Assembly: GCA_905221615.1 (NCBI GenBank)
Contig: CAJNDT010000001.1
Span: 2,159,894 to 2,223,893 of the forward strand
Direction of reading: 5' to 3'
From: Symbiodinium sp. CCMP2592
Lineage: Eukaryota > Sar > Dinophyceae > Suessiales > Symbiodiniaceae
DNA length: 64,000 bases
Below are positions 1 through 9,433 of the stretch, piece after piece. Position numbers and translations under genes: made by a program. Under the pieces are notes generated by a model. It did not search any database. It saw nothing but the letters and a program-made list of their open reading frames with translations, and had not been told where the DNA came from. Every line of letters begins with the position of its first letter. The stretch's first letter is position 1.

Positions 1-2
1 GC

Positions 3-3000
3 GGGATTCCTCAGTTTGTGTGCGCAGTGCATTCCATTGACATGTTGGTGCACGACTCAGAAGCTCATGAGATCATCCTTGACAGTGGAGCAGACATGAG
101 TTGCCTGCCACTTTGCTATGCCACGCATGGCACCAGTCAGGGCGCCGGAGGCTTGGCATTGAAAGATGCACAGGGCGAGCCACTTGCTGTGAACGATTTG
201 AGAGAAGTTGATTTCGTTTTGCAGAGTGAAGAAGGTGAGCCGATTGTGTGGCGAGAAGTTTGCGCGATTGCACCTGTCACTCAGCCTCTCTTGTGCAAGG
301 GCAAGCTCATGCGTGCTGGGTGGTGGCCACAGCGCAGGCCCACCATGTGTCTTGAGCATGACAGTGGCATCCGAGTGCCGATGAGCTTCAAGGGCAATTC
401 GCTATGCATCAAAGCTGCCATTTACCGTGTCGGTGAGCAGTCTGTGAATCCTGCACTCCATGTCAGGTTTGTTCAAGCAACGATTGATGCAAGCATGATT
501 GATGCACCGTTTGGATGGCAGATGTCAGAGCAGGGTGATATGTTCTTCCGCGGCCGAGGGTCGCACTTCATCGATCCTTCCATCGTTGCCCCTGTTGGGT
601 GGCCATGCAGAACCACGCTTGTGAAGCCGTGCCGAGACGGCTACGACCACTGGCTCCTGCTTGAACACTGTGTGAGCTGGGGCGAGCTTCAGGAGTTGTC
701 TGCTGTGCTACCGCACGGGGAATGCGATGTTGTGTGTGTGCTCACGACTGATCGAACACCGCTTGAGGACATGATGATCGTGCCAAGCAGGTCAGTCAAG
801 GATTACATCAGTTGGAGCGGGCCGCAGCCAGCAGATCCCAATGCAGGGGAGCTTGATGAATATGAGCCCAGTGATGATGGAATGGCAGAGGCTTTCGAGC
901 CCGCCGAGGTGAGTGTGTCTCCCTTGCCTGATGTTGAAGTTGCAGATGCGCCGATGCCGGAGCGCAAGAGTGAGCGAGATGTTCTGGTGTATGATGGTGT
1001 CGAGTTGTCTTTGGCATCGACCTTGAATGTCATCAGAGCTTCGTGCAAGGCTGCTGGTCTCTCCCAGTCTGGGAGCAAGCAGCGCTGTCTTGACAGGTTG
1101 AAGTGTTATCTTGAGAAGCAGGACATTGCTCTGAAGAGTGAGGTTGCTCAAGCAGTCGAAGGAGACAGCACGCGTGTTGCAAAAGGTCAGGCAATGAACA
1201 AAGAGCCATCGAAGGCCGAGCGTGATTTGCACAATCTCACGCACTGGCCTTTCCAAGGCTGGTGTGATCACTGCTTGTCCATGCGCGGGCTTGAGGACCG
1301 GCACCAGTCGATCCCAGACAGTCCCGACCGGGACACTCCAATTGTAAGCTTCGACTTCTGTTACACTTCCGTGACCACAGATGATTCAGACCTTCAGCAC
1401 CACAAGCTCACAATTTTAGTAGCGCACGATACAGCGACAGGTTCAGTTTTTGGACTTCCGGTTGCAAGCAAGGGTAAAGATGATTTGAAATTTGCAGCGA
1501 TCGAACTGACCAGATTTGTGCAGTCGCTGGGGCATAACACGATTGCCCTCCAGACCGACAATGAGCCGAGCACTGTCGCGCTGCAAAACTTGATCATCGG
1601 TGTCCGAACAAGATTGAACTTCAAAACCGTTGTGCGCAATGCTGCTGTCGAGTCCCATGCCTCCAAAGGGTATGTGGAAAAGACGGTTGATCTGCTGCGA
1701 GGGCTTTCCAATGTTTTCCTTGACCAGGCCCGTGCCAAGTTCGGTTTAGGCCCTGATGACCTAGGACCCAGTCACCCCTTGATGGCATGGAGTTACGTGC
1801 ATGCAGCTTTCATCCTTAACAGGTTTGCTGTCAGAGGAGGTGCCACCGCTTTTGAGCGAGCAACCGGGTTCAGGTATTCAGGCAAGCTTGGAATGTATGC
1901 CGAGCCCGTCTGGGGCTACCGAAAAGGGAAGCACAAAGGCGACCGCCGATGGCACAGAGCCCTCATGCTGACTAAGAGTCCAAGCAATGACATGTATGTG
2001 TTGTGCAACTCTGCAGGAGTGTGGCTCACCAAGTCAATCAGGCGAAATGACAAGCCGTGGGAGTCCGAGCAGAGTCTGGCGATTGATGCCAAAGGATTTC
2101 CTTGGGATTATCAGCTTGGTTTGCTTGGCACAAAGGTTGTTCCACAGGCTAGGCATCGCGTGCCCAAGCCAGCTGACAAGGGTGAGCCCGATGCTCCCCA
2201 AGGTGAGGTTCAGGTTGAGGCGCCAAGAATGCCAGACATGCCGGCCATGGCGGGGATCCCTCCTGCACCTGTGCCAGCTGAGTCAGTGCAACCGCCAAGC
2301 GTTGCGGCGGGGACCCCAGCGCCTTCTTCGAGAGCCACGCTTCTTCTTGACCGGTCTGATCGTGCTCCGACAAGTGTTGTTGAGCCTGCTGCAGCCCCAG
2401 CGCCGCTTGAATCACCAATGGAAGTTGCTGCTTCTGATCCGCCGTCTCCTGAAGGCGGAACGCCGGTGATACCGATGACAGATGATGATCTTCTCATCGA
2501 TGTTGCAAAGCGGGCGCAAGATGCTATCGATTTGCAGCCCAGTGGGCAGGCATCCAAGTACCAGCGCATCGCCAGGGTTGGCGCTGAGGAGCTTCCCATC
2601 AATGATGAGGTTCTTGAATCAGCCCCTGAGTGGGAGGATGCTGAAAGGTATCTTGAGGTGTCAGATGAGGCTGCAGCTGAATGGGATGTGACCAACACTG
2701 AGGACAGCCATGCCCTTGACAACGAAGAGTGTCTTTGGTATGATTCGATCCCTGATTTGTCCGAGCAACAGCAAGAGGAGCTTGATCGAATCGCTGATTC
2801 TTTCGAGGTGCAGCGCTTGCTTCGCAAAGGCGTCCTTGAGGAGATCGGGGATGAAGTGGACACGTCGGACCACAAGGAATTGTCTTCGAAGTTCGTGAGG
2901 ACATGGCGTAAGAAACTGCACAAAGACAAGATGATGTACTTTAGACGGTCCAGGCTGGTAGCTCGCGAGTACCGGTGGCTGGAGCGGGACAGAGAGGATC

Positions 3001-5234
3001 TTTATGCACCAGCAACGTCAGCCATCACCACCAAGCTTTTGCCGTGGCTGTATTGCGAGCTCAGCCGGCGAGCCAGAGAGTCTCCTGATGAGACCGACCG
3101 CATAGGAGTGATCCCGCTTGATGTGCGTGACGCTTTTCTTAACGTCCCTCAGGAGCGTCCCATGCTGGCCAAGATCCCTGGGTTTGCAAGCCGAATGCGG
3201 TTTCTCAAGATGCTCCCTGGACAGCGGGACGGGACAGCCCGATGGCATCAATTCATCATGAACTACATCCGCGAGGAGCACAAGCTCACAAGCTGTGCTG
3301 AGTGCCCATCGGTGTATAAGATCGTTGATCCCAAGGGCCGTGTAAACCCCGGGTTGATACATGTAGATGACTTGTGCCTGGTTGGGTTTGTCCAGTGGCT
3401 TCTTAAAGAGCTAGTCCCAAGCTTTGAGAAAACCTTTGAAGTGTCCTACGAGGTAGCCTGCATGCCTGGAGACAGCTTCAAGTTTCTTAAAAGAGAGCAC
3501 ATAATTCTTGATGATGGGATCTTGATAAAGCCACTTGCGGACCATGCTGTGAATATGGCAAACCTTCTTGATGTGCCGTTGCATCGGAAGTTCCCTACGC
3601 CGTGTACCAAGGAGCTTCTCATGCCGGATGGAAGCAAGGAGCTGGACTCTGCTCGAGCAGCCAAGTACCGCAGCGCCGTTGGGATAGGCATGTATGTGTC
3701 ACATGATCGGAGTGACATTGCTTTCACGGTGAGGGTGTTAGCCCAGAACCTTAAAGCACCGACCGAGCGCGGCTGGCAGTTTGCGCAACGCCTTGCAGGG
3801 TATCTTGTTGGAACGGCCGGCTACGCAAGCAAGGTGCATGCCAAGGGCGATCGAGCAAGCATTCTTGAGCCACCTGATGCCGAGGAGTGTCTTGATGGCG
3901 TTCGGCTAGAGGTGTTCTGTGATGCAGACTGGAGCGGCAACAAGCAGACTCGCCGGTCGATGAGCAGCAGCTCGTTCTTTTTGAACAGCTGCTGCGTCTA
4001 TACTTCCTGTAAGAGCCAACGGTGCGTAAGCCTCAGTAGTTCGGAAAGCGAATTTTACGCCCTGGTGTCCGCGGCGTGCGACGGCATCTACCTGAAAAGG
4101 GTTCTTGAATACCTGCTTGAACTACCGGTAGATCTTCTGATGAGGACTGATAACAGCTCCTGTCGCCAGATATCTTTGAAGCAGGGTGTATCAAAGATCA
4201 GGCATCTTGATGGAAGGTTTCTCTGGATACAGGAGAAGACAGCCGATCGCACACTCCGCGTGCAGCCGGTCGATGGGAGGAGGAACCCATCGGATCTGGG
4301 AACCAAGGTGCCGTGCTCAGGATCCCGCCTACGTGCTTTGTTGTGCATGCATGACTTTGTGTACTGTGCGGGTGACTGCATAGAGGAGGTAGGCCGTGCA
4401 GAGCATGATGCGTTGTTGGAGCAGTTGCAGCGTGAGCGTGAAACACAGAGGGTTCGCAGACTTGTGTGTAAGACGCTAAAGAGCAACGGGATGCAGAGCT
4501 TCAACGCTGCAATGATGGTGATGATGCTATCGCTTGTGCAAGGTGCCGAGAGCAGTGGTACCAGGCGTGAGGTCGGTGTGCAGACCGATGATGATGCACG
4601 GTGGGCGCAGTCGCTGGCCGTCTTGGTGATTTGCACATGTGCTATCCTTCTTGCCTTGAAATCTTTGAGCCTTGGGCGGCTATGGACCACAGAGGGCAAT
4701 GAAGATGACATCACCTTGAACGTGAGCAGTGCCAGCACTTCCACCGAAGAAGTGTACGAGCAGGAAACCGGTTGGTGGAATTGGGTTCCATTGACTTTCA
4801 CCTGCAGCCTTTCAGCGTTCTGCCTGGCAATCATGATGTGCCTGCGACGGGTGCGAGCCGCACTGCATGCCGCTGAGCAGGAGAACGAGCGCTTGAGCAG
4901 ATTGATCGCTGAAATGAACTACGACCGTATCGCTTGGGGAGAATACCACGAGGCGAAAGATCGAACAAGAGAGAGAACGCTGCCAACGCCAGAGCCGAAC
5001 CGTGCTATCTTCATAGATGGCGATGCCGCACGGGGTTCCAACGATGTGATCCAGCATGTGCCTGAGTTGCATGTTTATTGCACTTTGAGACGAGGCAAGT
5101 CGTACCACAAAAGCAGGAATTGCACTTGTCTTAACAATGCTGATGAGATCGTGAAGCTTGGAATCGCCACAGCCCGTGAGCGAGGTTACAAGCCGTGCGG
5201 AAGTTGCTTTGGTGGCAGCAAGAAACAAAAGTGA
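3..5234 (+). CDS. Copia-type Pol polyprotein with membrane and zinc-ligand C-terminal tail (5'-partial)
   Basis: Numbering starts at the GTG at 18, which is not a real start, as the frame is open upstream. A retropepsin box ILDSGAD has its catalytic Asp at residue 22. A SAP-like segment lies at about 333-370 (GLSQSGSK at 347-354). The integrase zinc motif is H405-x3-H409-x6-C416-x2-C419, and the integrase core carries D446, D514 and E554. A Pro-rich linker precedes RT, with LDVRDAF (D1035) and HVDDL (1115-1119). RNase H has CDADW (D1302, D1304), SSSESEF and a TDNSS box. After RNase H come two hydrophobic segments (about 1529-1552 and 1589-1611), a coiled-coil-like stretch, and a Cys/His cluster (C1688, H1697, C1702, C1704, C1727, C1730) ending GYKPCGSC. 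Family assignment is firm; the roles of the SAP-like and C-terminal parts are inference. The protein would be processed by its own protease and carry out reverse transcription and integration. Confidence 0.9.
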   Translation, partial: GIPQFVCAVHSIDMLVHDSEAHEIILDSGADMSCLPLCYATHGTSQGAGGLALKDAQGEPLAVNDLREVDFVLQSEEGEPIVWREVCAIAPVTQPLLCKGKLMRAGWWPQRRPTMCLEHDSGIRVPMSFKGNSLCIKAAIYRVGEQSVNPALHVRFVQATIDASMIDAPFGWQMSEQGDMFFRGRGSHFIDPSIVAPVGWPCRTTLVKPCRDGYDHWLLLEHCVSWGELQELSAVLPHGECDVVCVLTTDRTPLEDMMIVPSRSVKDYISWSGPQPADPNAGELDEYEPSDDGMAEAFEPAEVSVSPLPDVEVADAPMPERKSERDVLVYDGVELSLASTLNVIRASCKAAGLSQSGSKQRCLDRLKCYLEKQDIALKSEVAQAVEGDSTRVAKGQAMNKEPSKAERDLHNLTHWPFQGWCDHCLSMRGLEDRHQSIPDSPDRDTPIVSFDFCYTSVTTDDSDLQHHKLTILVAHDTATGSVFGLPVASKGKDDLKFAAIELTRFVQSLGHNTIALQTDNEPSTVALQNLIIGVRTRLNFKTVVRNAAVESHASKGYVEKTVDLLRGLSNVFLDQARAKFGLGPDDLGPSHPLMAWSYVHAAFILNRFAVRGGATAFERATGFRYSGKLGMYAEPVWGYRKGKHKGDRRWHRALMLTKSPSNDMYVLCNSAGVWLTKSIRRNDKPWESEQSLAIDAKGFPWDYQLGLLGTKVVPQARHRVPKPADKGEPDAPQGEVQVEAPRMPDMPAMAGIPPAPVPAESVQPPSVAAGTPAPSSRATLLLDRSDRAPTSVVEPAAAPAPLESPMEVAASDPPSPEGGTPVIPMTDDDLLIDVAKRAQDAIDLQPSGQASKYQRIARVGAEELPINDEVLESAPEWEDAERYLEVSDEAAAEWDVTNTEDSHALDNEECLWYDSIPDLSEQQQEELDRIADSFEVQRLLRKGVLEEIGDEVDTSDHKELSSKFVRTWRKKLHKDKMMYFRRSRLVAREYRWLERDREDLYAPATSAITTKLLPWLYCELSRRARESPDETDRIGVIPLDVRDAFLNVPQERPMLAKIPGFASRMRFLKMLPGQRDGTARWHQFIMNYIREEHKLTSCAECPSVYKIVDPKGRVNPGLIHVDDLCLVGFVQWLLKELVPSFEKTFEVSYEVACMPGDSFKFLKREHIILDDGILIKPLADHAVNMANLLDVPLHRKFPTPCTKELLMPDGSKELDSARAAKYRSAVGIGMYVSHDRSDIAFTVRVLAQNLKAPTERGWQFAQRLAGYLVGTAGYASKVHAKGDRASILEPPDAEECLDGVRLEVFCDADWSGNKQTRRSMSSSSFFLNSCCVYTSCKSQRCVSLSSSESEFYALVSAACDGIYLKRVLEYLLELPVDLLMRTDNSSCRQISLKQGVSKIRHLDGRFLWIQEKTADRTLRVQPVDGRRNPSDLGTKVPCSGSRLRALLCMHDFVYCAGDCIEEVGRAEHDALLEQLQRERETQRVRRLVCKTLKSNGMQSFNAAMMVMMLSLVQGAESSGTRREVGVQTDDDARWAQSLAVLVICTCAILLALKSLSLGRLWTTEGNEDDITLNVSSASTSTEEVYEQETGWWNWVPLTFTCSLSAFCLAIMMCLRRVRAALHAAEQENERLSRLIAEMNYDRIAWGEYHEAKDRTRERTLPTPEPNRAIFIDGDAARGSNDVIQHVPELHVYCTLRRGKSYHKSRNCTCLNNADEIVKLGIATARERGYKPCGSCFGGSKKQK

Positions 5235-5800
5235 TGATCCTTGGATTGCATGTCGCAACACACTTGGGTCTTGAATGCTCATGATGCTGATGCATTGGTC
5301 ATCTGTACATAGTCAGTGGCACTACCTTTGTGTGTGTGTCATTGACGACCAGCGACGACTGTACATAGTCTTGTGTTTGAGCAGAAACTGACAGGACTTT
5401 GGAAACAGCATTTTGCTGTCAATCTTGATTCACTTACCAACACCTTTGGCAGCTGTGGAGCAGCTGCGAGTCCGAATGAGTAGGCTCACGAGCCACTCGA
5501 TGCAATTAGGCATCGCAATCCTTGTGCTGATTCCTTAGGAATCATGCTTTGTCGCAGTGGGGCAGCCCAGAGCTGCATGGAGCCCACTTGAACCGCCTAC
5601 GCTTGGGTGAGTCAAGCTTGCATTTCGTCATAGGCTGTCCAAGCCTTTGATGGAGTGCGCGTAGTGTATAGACGACTTTAGATCGTAGCTACGCTGACTT
5701 GTTGAGCCTTGTACTGTAGTCAGAAGTGGTCGCTACTGTGATGTATCGTACGCTGTATGTTGATGCGAACATCTTCCAGTCTAAGTTACTGGGGATGTCC
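5235..5800 (+). other. 3' untranslated region of element 1
   Basis: This stretch between the pol stop and the G-rich candidate polypurine tract has no sizeable open frame. It contains two copies of TGTACATA (5304-5311 and 5360-5367), inside a repeated 12-mer CTGTACATAGTC. TGTAnATA is the known Pumilio/PUF recognition core. Whether dinoflagellate PUF proteins act here is unknown. Confidence 0.5.
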
Positions 5801-5899
5801 GGGCGGGGTGATCAACATTTTCCCCTATGCCCTGTACTCTTATTTTGCTAGAACAGTTTTGTAGCTTTTGACCACTCGTGTAGTTTTCTACTTTGATCA
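5801..5899 (+). repeat. Candidate polypurine tract and very short 3' LTR of element 1
   Basis: GGGCGGGG at 5801-5808 is followed by a segment starting TGATCAAC (5809) and ending TTGATCA (5899), so the ends form a short inverted repeat with the TG...CA termini expected of an LTR. At 91 bp it would be unusually short, and the 5' partner is outside the window, so identity cannot be tested here. The following bases belong to a LINE-type endonuclease read on the other strand, which supports a junction near 5899/5900. The alternative is a longer LTR or an unrelated boundary. Confidence 0.3.
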
Positions 5900-6968
5900 T
5901 GCGAAGCATGTACGATCGACGTAACATTCAGGCTCAGAGTACTTGCAAAAGTCCGAAGTTTGTTCACTTTGGCATTGCCACCAGCAGAGACCTCCCTCGT
6001 GAGCACAAAGTCAATCTGAGTGCGCGTTTCCCCTTGCCGAAATGTATGTGTCGGCTGAGGCCTCCACGTGTTGAGAGCAACTACTGTAAGCGATGATTGA
6101 GTAGAAAGTTGGTTAGCTCTGGCTCGTCGGGCCTCGGTTCTTGTGGGCAGATGGTCCCGGGACCTACCAACCTAGGCTGCTTTTGTAAGGAGCTATTGAA
6201 GTCTCCTGCCAGGATGAGCGTGTCTCTGTGCGGCACTCGCTGCACAGAGCCTTCAGGACGTGCGCTCTGTCCTGACGGTTAGTCTGCACCTGCTTGGCCG
6301 GGGACCAAACGTGTTGGTAGACAGCAACTAGCGTCACGGGGGCCCCATGCCAGTCAAACCTGACTTCCAGGGCTCTGCCTATGACATGTTCCTGCCAGCG
6401 CACACTCTTGGGCAGGATGTGTGGGGACAGGAAGACCATGACCCGTCCGCGCGAGTTGTTGAGGGCTCCTTGCGGGGTGGGGTCGTCTTATCGTCAGTAG
6501 GCATTGCCTCTGCAGGTGGCTGTTTGTGGGCCTTGCCCCCGCGTTGCTTTCGCCTAGAGGCTTTCGGATCAGCCGCCGATGCAGACGAGACGCAATACCA
6601 GCCTGCAACACTAAATTCGGCCGTGGCTTGCCAGTGTGTCTCCTGCAGGACTAACACATCGCAGACGAGTTTGGCCTGGAGAGCCATGACTTGACTTCCG
6701 ACCATTGTTGCTGGCTAAGATGGCCGGCATTCCAGGACAGTACTCGGAGGGGCCTGGTGGCCTGACCTGCCCGAGATCGTGGTGCAAAAGACCGCTTGGG
6801 GCCAGGCTGTGGCGGGCAATTGCCCATCCGCCTAAGAAGAGCCGGGGTCAGAACCTGACCTCGGTAAGAGACAGGCTGCTGGCTGGCAGCCACCTGTCGG
6901 CAAACGTGCTTGAAAGAATTCTTCCTGATCTGAGAATAATTGTGTAAGTGCACTGGGAGCAGCGCCAT
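5900..6968 (-). pseudogene. Frameshifted LINE-type endonuclease (exonuclease/endonuclease/phosphatase fold)
   Basis: Read on the minus strand, the fragments fit an apurinic-like endonuclease of a non-LTR retrotransposon. They are, in order: an N-terminal strand LRVLSWNAGHL (about 6751-6719), VLVLQETHW (QETHW near 6631-6648), a middle segment with VTLVAVYQHVW, LILAGDFNSSL (GDFN at 6196-6207), and the C-terminal signature TRTQIDFVLTRE (IDFVL near 6001-6018). These are the SWN, QET, GDFN and (S/T)xIDF boxes of the EEP family. The reading frame changes at least twice (about 6660-6700 and about 6238) and an in-frame stop occurs, so the copy is dead. No LINE reverse transcriptase follows; the fragment ends where element 1 begins. 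The region 6752-6968 may be the upstream part of the same ORF. Confidence 0.75.
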
Positions 6969-7560
6969 CCGCTATTTCGTCACAAGGCAAGCCTAGTGAC
7001 TCCCTCCACCACGCGGCTAGTGGAAACTCTACCGCCTACCCAGTGGGCCCGTGTTGAGACAGGGTACTGGGTCCAGGAATTGGGACCTGGCGGCTTAGAT
7101 GCAAACAGTTGGCACATGGCACATGGCTCAGCGTAAGGCACCAACCCTTAGTCGTTCAGAGAGAGGCCTGTTTGAGACCTCTAGCAATGAAGAGTTGGAG
7201 TCCAGAGCCTGTTCGAAAGCCAGCGCCAAACTTCCAAAACGTCTGAGCCGTGGCGGCTACTACTACTTACCGCACGAGGGTCGCGCAATGGGCTAAAGCT
7301 CATGCATAGCTGCCACACGGCTGGGTTGTAGACACTGCTGTGGTGCAAATCGAGAGACCAAACAAGGAAAATGGCACATGGCGCACGTCCCGGACAACTT
7401 GTCAAAGCAAGAGTGACAATTAGCAGAAACCACGGAACCAAAAATCACAATACCTTCTCACCTTTCTTGCTGGCCACTGCTCTCAGAAAGAGGACGTAGT
7501 CTGGCGAGGATACTGTCCGTCTCCTCAACAGTAGTCGTACAGTCATTTCCATTGATCTAG
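6969..7560. other. Unassigned sequence
   Basis: No recognisable coding, RNA or repeat signal was seen between the LINE fragment and the A-tract array. Open frames are short on both strands and none carries a known motif. Confidence 0.5.
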
Positions 7561-7568
7561 GCCGGCTG

Positions 7569-8318
7569 GTCTTTTTCTAGACCCCAAAATGTCTTTTTCC
7601 AGGCCGTGTGATCTTTTTCCTTTTTGCTCGACATCCGGGGTCCAGAAAAAGACTTGGATCTTTTTTTCGGCCCCAAGCAGAGGCCAGAAAAAAGACAAGT
7701 TGGGCCGGAAAAAAGATCCTTTGTCGTGTGTGTGTTTTCAATTTCCTTTATTCATTCATTTTTCTTTGCTTTTGCACCCTAAAGCGATATCGTGTGGCTT
7801 CTCCTTTCTTTGTGTTGGAAAACTTTTTTTTTGATAGTTTTTTCGATGACACAGTTTGATTTCTTGCGTTCGCTTTCAGCCCCTAAAGCGATTTCGTGCT
7901 TCTTCTTCTTTTCGTGTCTTTGAGAAGATGTTGGTTTGAAGATAGTATGGTTAAGTTAGTTTTGTGCAGTTTGCGTTGCACAAATTCATATTGTAGCGCT
8001 TTTTGTTGTGTTGTTTGATATGTCATGTGTGCGTGCTTCTATCTTTGCAGAGGTCAGAAAAAAGACATTAGAGGCCCAGAAAAAGATCCACCGGGGTCCG
8101 AAAAAAGACACCGGGTCAGTTACGAGATGTTTCGGGGCCGCGAAAAAGACGGCTTAAATCGTAGAGTGGTGGTCGAAAAAAAGATCATAATCTTTTTCTT
8201 GACCTCGTCGCGGGGCTGAAAAAAAGATGGAGGTTGGAAAAAAGACATGCCGGGGTCGAAGTCAAGATGGACCAAGCGCGCGGTCTGAAAAAAGATATTT
8301 CGGGGTCGAAAAAAAGAG
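7569..8318. repeat. Phased A-tract repeat array, motif GGYC(N)GAAAAA(A)GAY, about 21-bp spacing
   Basis: At least twelve copies of a G/C-rich box followed by GAAAAA(A)GAC or GAT lie on the + strand, starting near 7645, 7687, 7707, 8057, 8079, 8100, 8142, 8175, 8218, 8237, 8287 and 8308. Inverted copies (GTCTTTTTC/ATCTTTTTC) lie at 7569, 7591, 7611, 7657 and 8190. Spacings are mostly 19-22 or 42-43 bp, close to two or four helical turns. The middle part (about 7735-8040) lacks the motif and instead contains an imperfect duplication: CCCTAAAGCGAT at 7777 and 7881, with similar flanks. Phased A-tracts of 5-7 bp are known to bend DNA. No coding signal explains the pattern; small Lys/Phe-rich frames here are by-products. 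Confidence 0.8.
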
Positions 8319-8403
8319 CAGCCCGATCTAGGCAATGACTCCCAACATCCCACATGGCGCTTTGCCATCTCTTCGGAACACGGAACTGCTCCGCGCCACC
8401 TGA

Positions 8404-8826
8404 TGTAAAATCAGCTGGCTAGAAGATCAAGACACCTTACTCTTTAGTAGGCAAGTCTGTGTACTACTACAAAGTTTGCCACTTTGGAGTACGCTTCTCA
8501 GTATTACTGGTGCAACGCACAGACAGTCTTCTACTCAGATGAATACACGCACTACTTTGCGACTTTCCACATCGATTATGGCTCACGTGGACGACTTTCT
8601 CGCTTTAGACAAAGATGTGGCAGTACTCATAGTCGCATTACTATCAGCATTGAACACGCCCATTAGCTGGAAGAAGACACAGTTCTCTAAGGAAGTCACG
8701 CGGTGTGGCTGGACACCGCGCGCCGACGCAGAGACCATTCAGCTCCACGAGCTCAAGTTGCAAAAGCTCCGCGAGCAGCTTGTGTCATTGCACGACGTGA
8801 ACAACGCAAAGAACTGGAGAGAGTAG
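8404..8826 (+). pseudogene. Reverse transcriptase fragment, frameshifted
   Basis: Three frame-shifted pieces in order read like part of an RT palm: VGKSVYYYKVCHFGVRF (about 8450-8500), a Y/F-rich stretch ending TFHIDYG (to about 8580), then AHVDDFLAL with the catalytic Asp pair at about 8590-8595, followed by ISWKKTQFSKEV and CGW. The frame change after HIDY and the lack of flanking domains mark it as a decayed remnant ending in a stop at 8826. The class (DIRS-like, LTR or other) is not clear. It is distinct from the copia RTs of elements 1 and 2. Confidence 0.6.
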
Positions 8827-9080
8827 CAGGCGATCGTTCCATAATGACGTTGTCTTCAGCATGAGTACCCGTGTGGGCCATGGCGCGGCTCCAGAGGAGA
8901 CAACCTGCAAACTGAAACAGAGTGGCGGAGGAAGGAGGAAACAGATGAACAGACTATAGCGAGTAGACCGAGAGGAATTAGAGCGTTTGATGCTTGCAAG
9001 TCATTATGTTTCACGAGTGCACGGGACCAAAGACGCCCGCAAAGCGCAGAGCACGTTCGTGCAGCGTTCAATGGAAATAG

Positions 9081-9095
9081 CAGTAGTTGTAGTAA

Positions 9096-9150
<55 letters not shown>

Positions 9151-9193
9151 TGTCGGAGGAGTAGTAGTAGTAGTAATAGTAGTAGTAGTAGTC

Positions 9194-9258
<65 letters not shown>

Positions 9259-9262
9259 CGTA

Positions 9263-9348
<86 letters not shown>

Positions 9349-9379
9349 ATAGTAGTAGTAGTAGTAGTAGTAGTAGTAG

Positions 9380-9431
<52 letters not shown>
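9081..9431. repeat. GTA/TAC trinucleotide microsatellite, about 350 bp
   Basis: An almost continuous (GTA)n run, interrupted by a few changes such as TGTCGGAG near 9151 and single-base slips near 9260, 9350 and 9380. It creates long artificial frames of poly-Val (+) and poly-Leu, poly-Tyr or poly-Thr (-) that should not be annotated as proteins. Confidence 0.97.

Positions 9432-9433
<2 letters not shown>

Larger units (their letters stand above)
1..5899 (+). mobile_element. Element 1: Ty1/copia LTR retrotransposon, 5' part outside window
   Basis: The order protease, integrase, reverse transcriptase, RNase H in one frame is the copia order (integrase before RT). The reading frame is already open at the left edge of the window, so gag and the 5' LTR lie outside it. 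The 3' end is inferred from a G-rich stretch at 5801-5808 followed by a short candidate LTR at 5809-5899. Directly beyond lies a minus-strand LINE-type endonuclease fragment, so element 1 may have inserted into an older LINE copy. The pol frame has no stop or frameshift over 5.2 kb, which argues for a fairly young or selected copy. The right boundary is uncertain. Confidence 0.8.

Noticed and set aside
7589..7859. Small Phe/Lys-rich ORFs
   Set aside because: They are translations of the A-tract/T-tract array.
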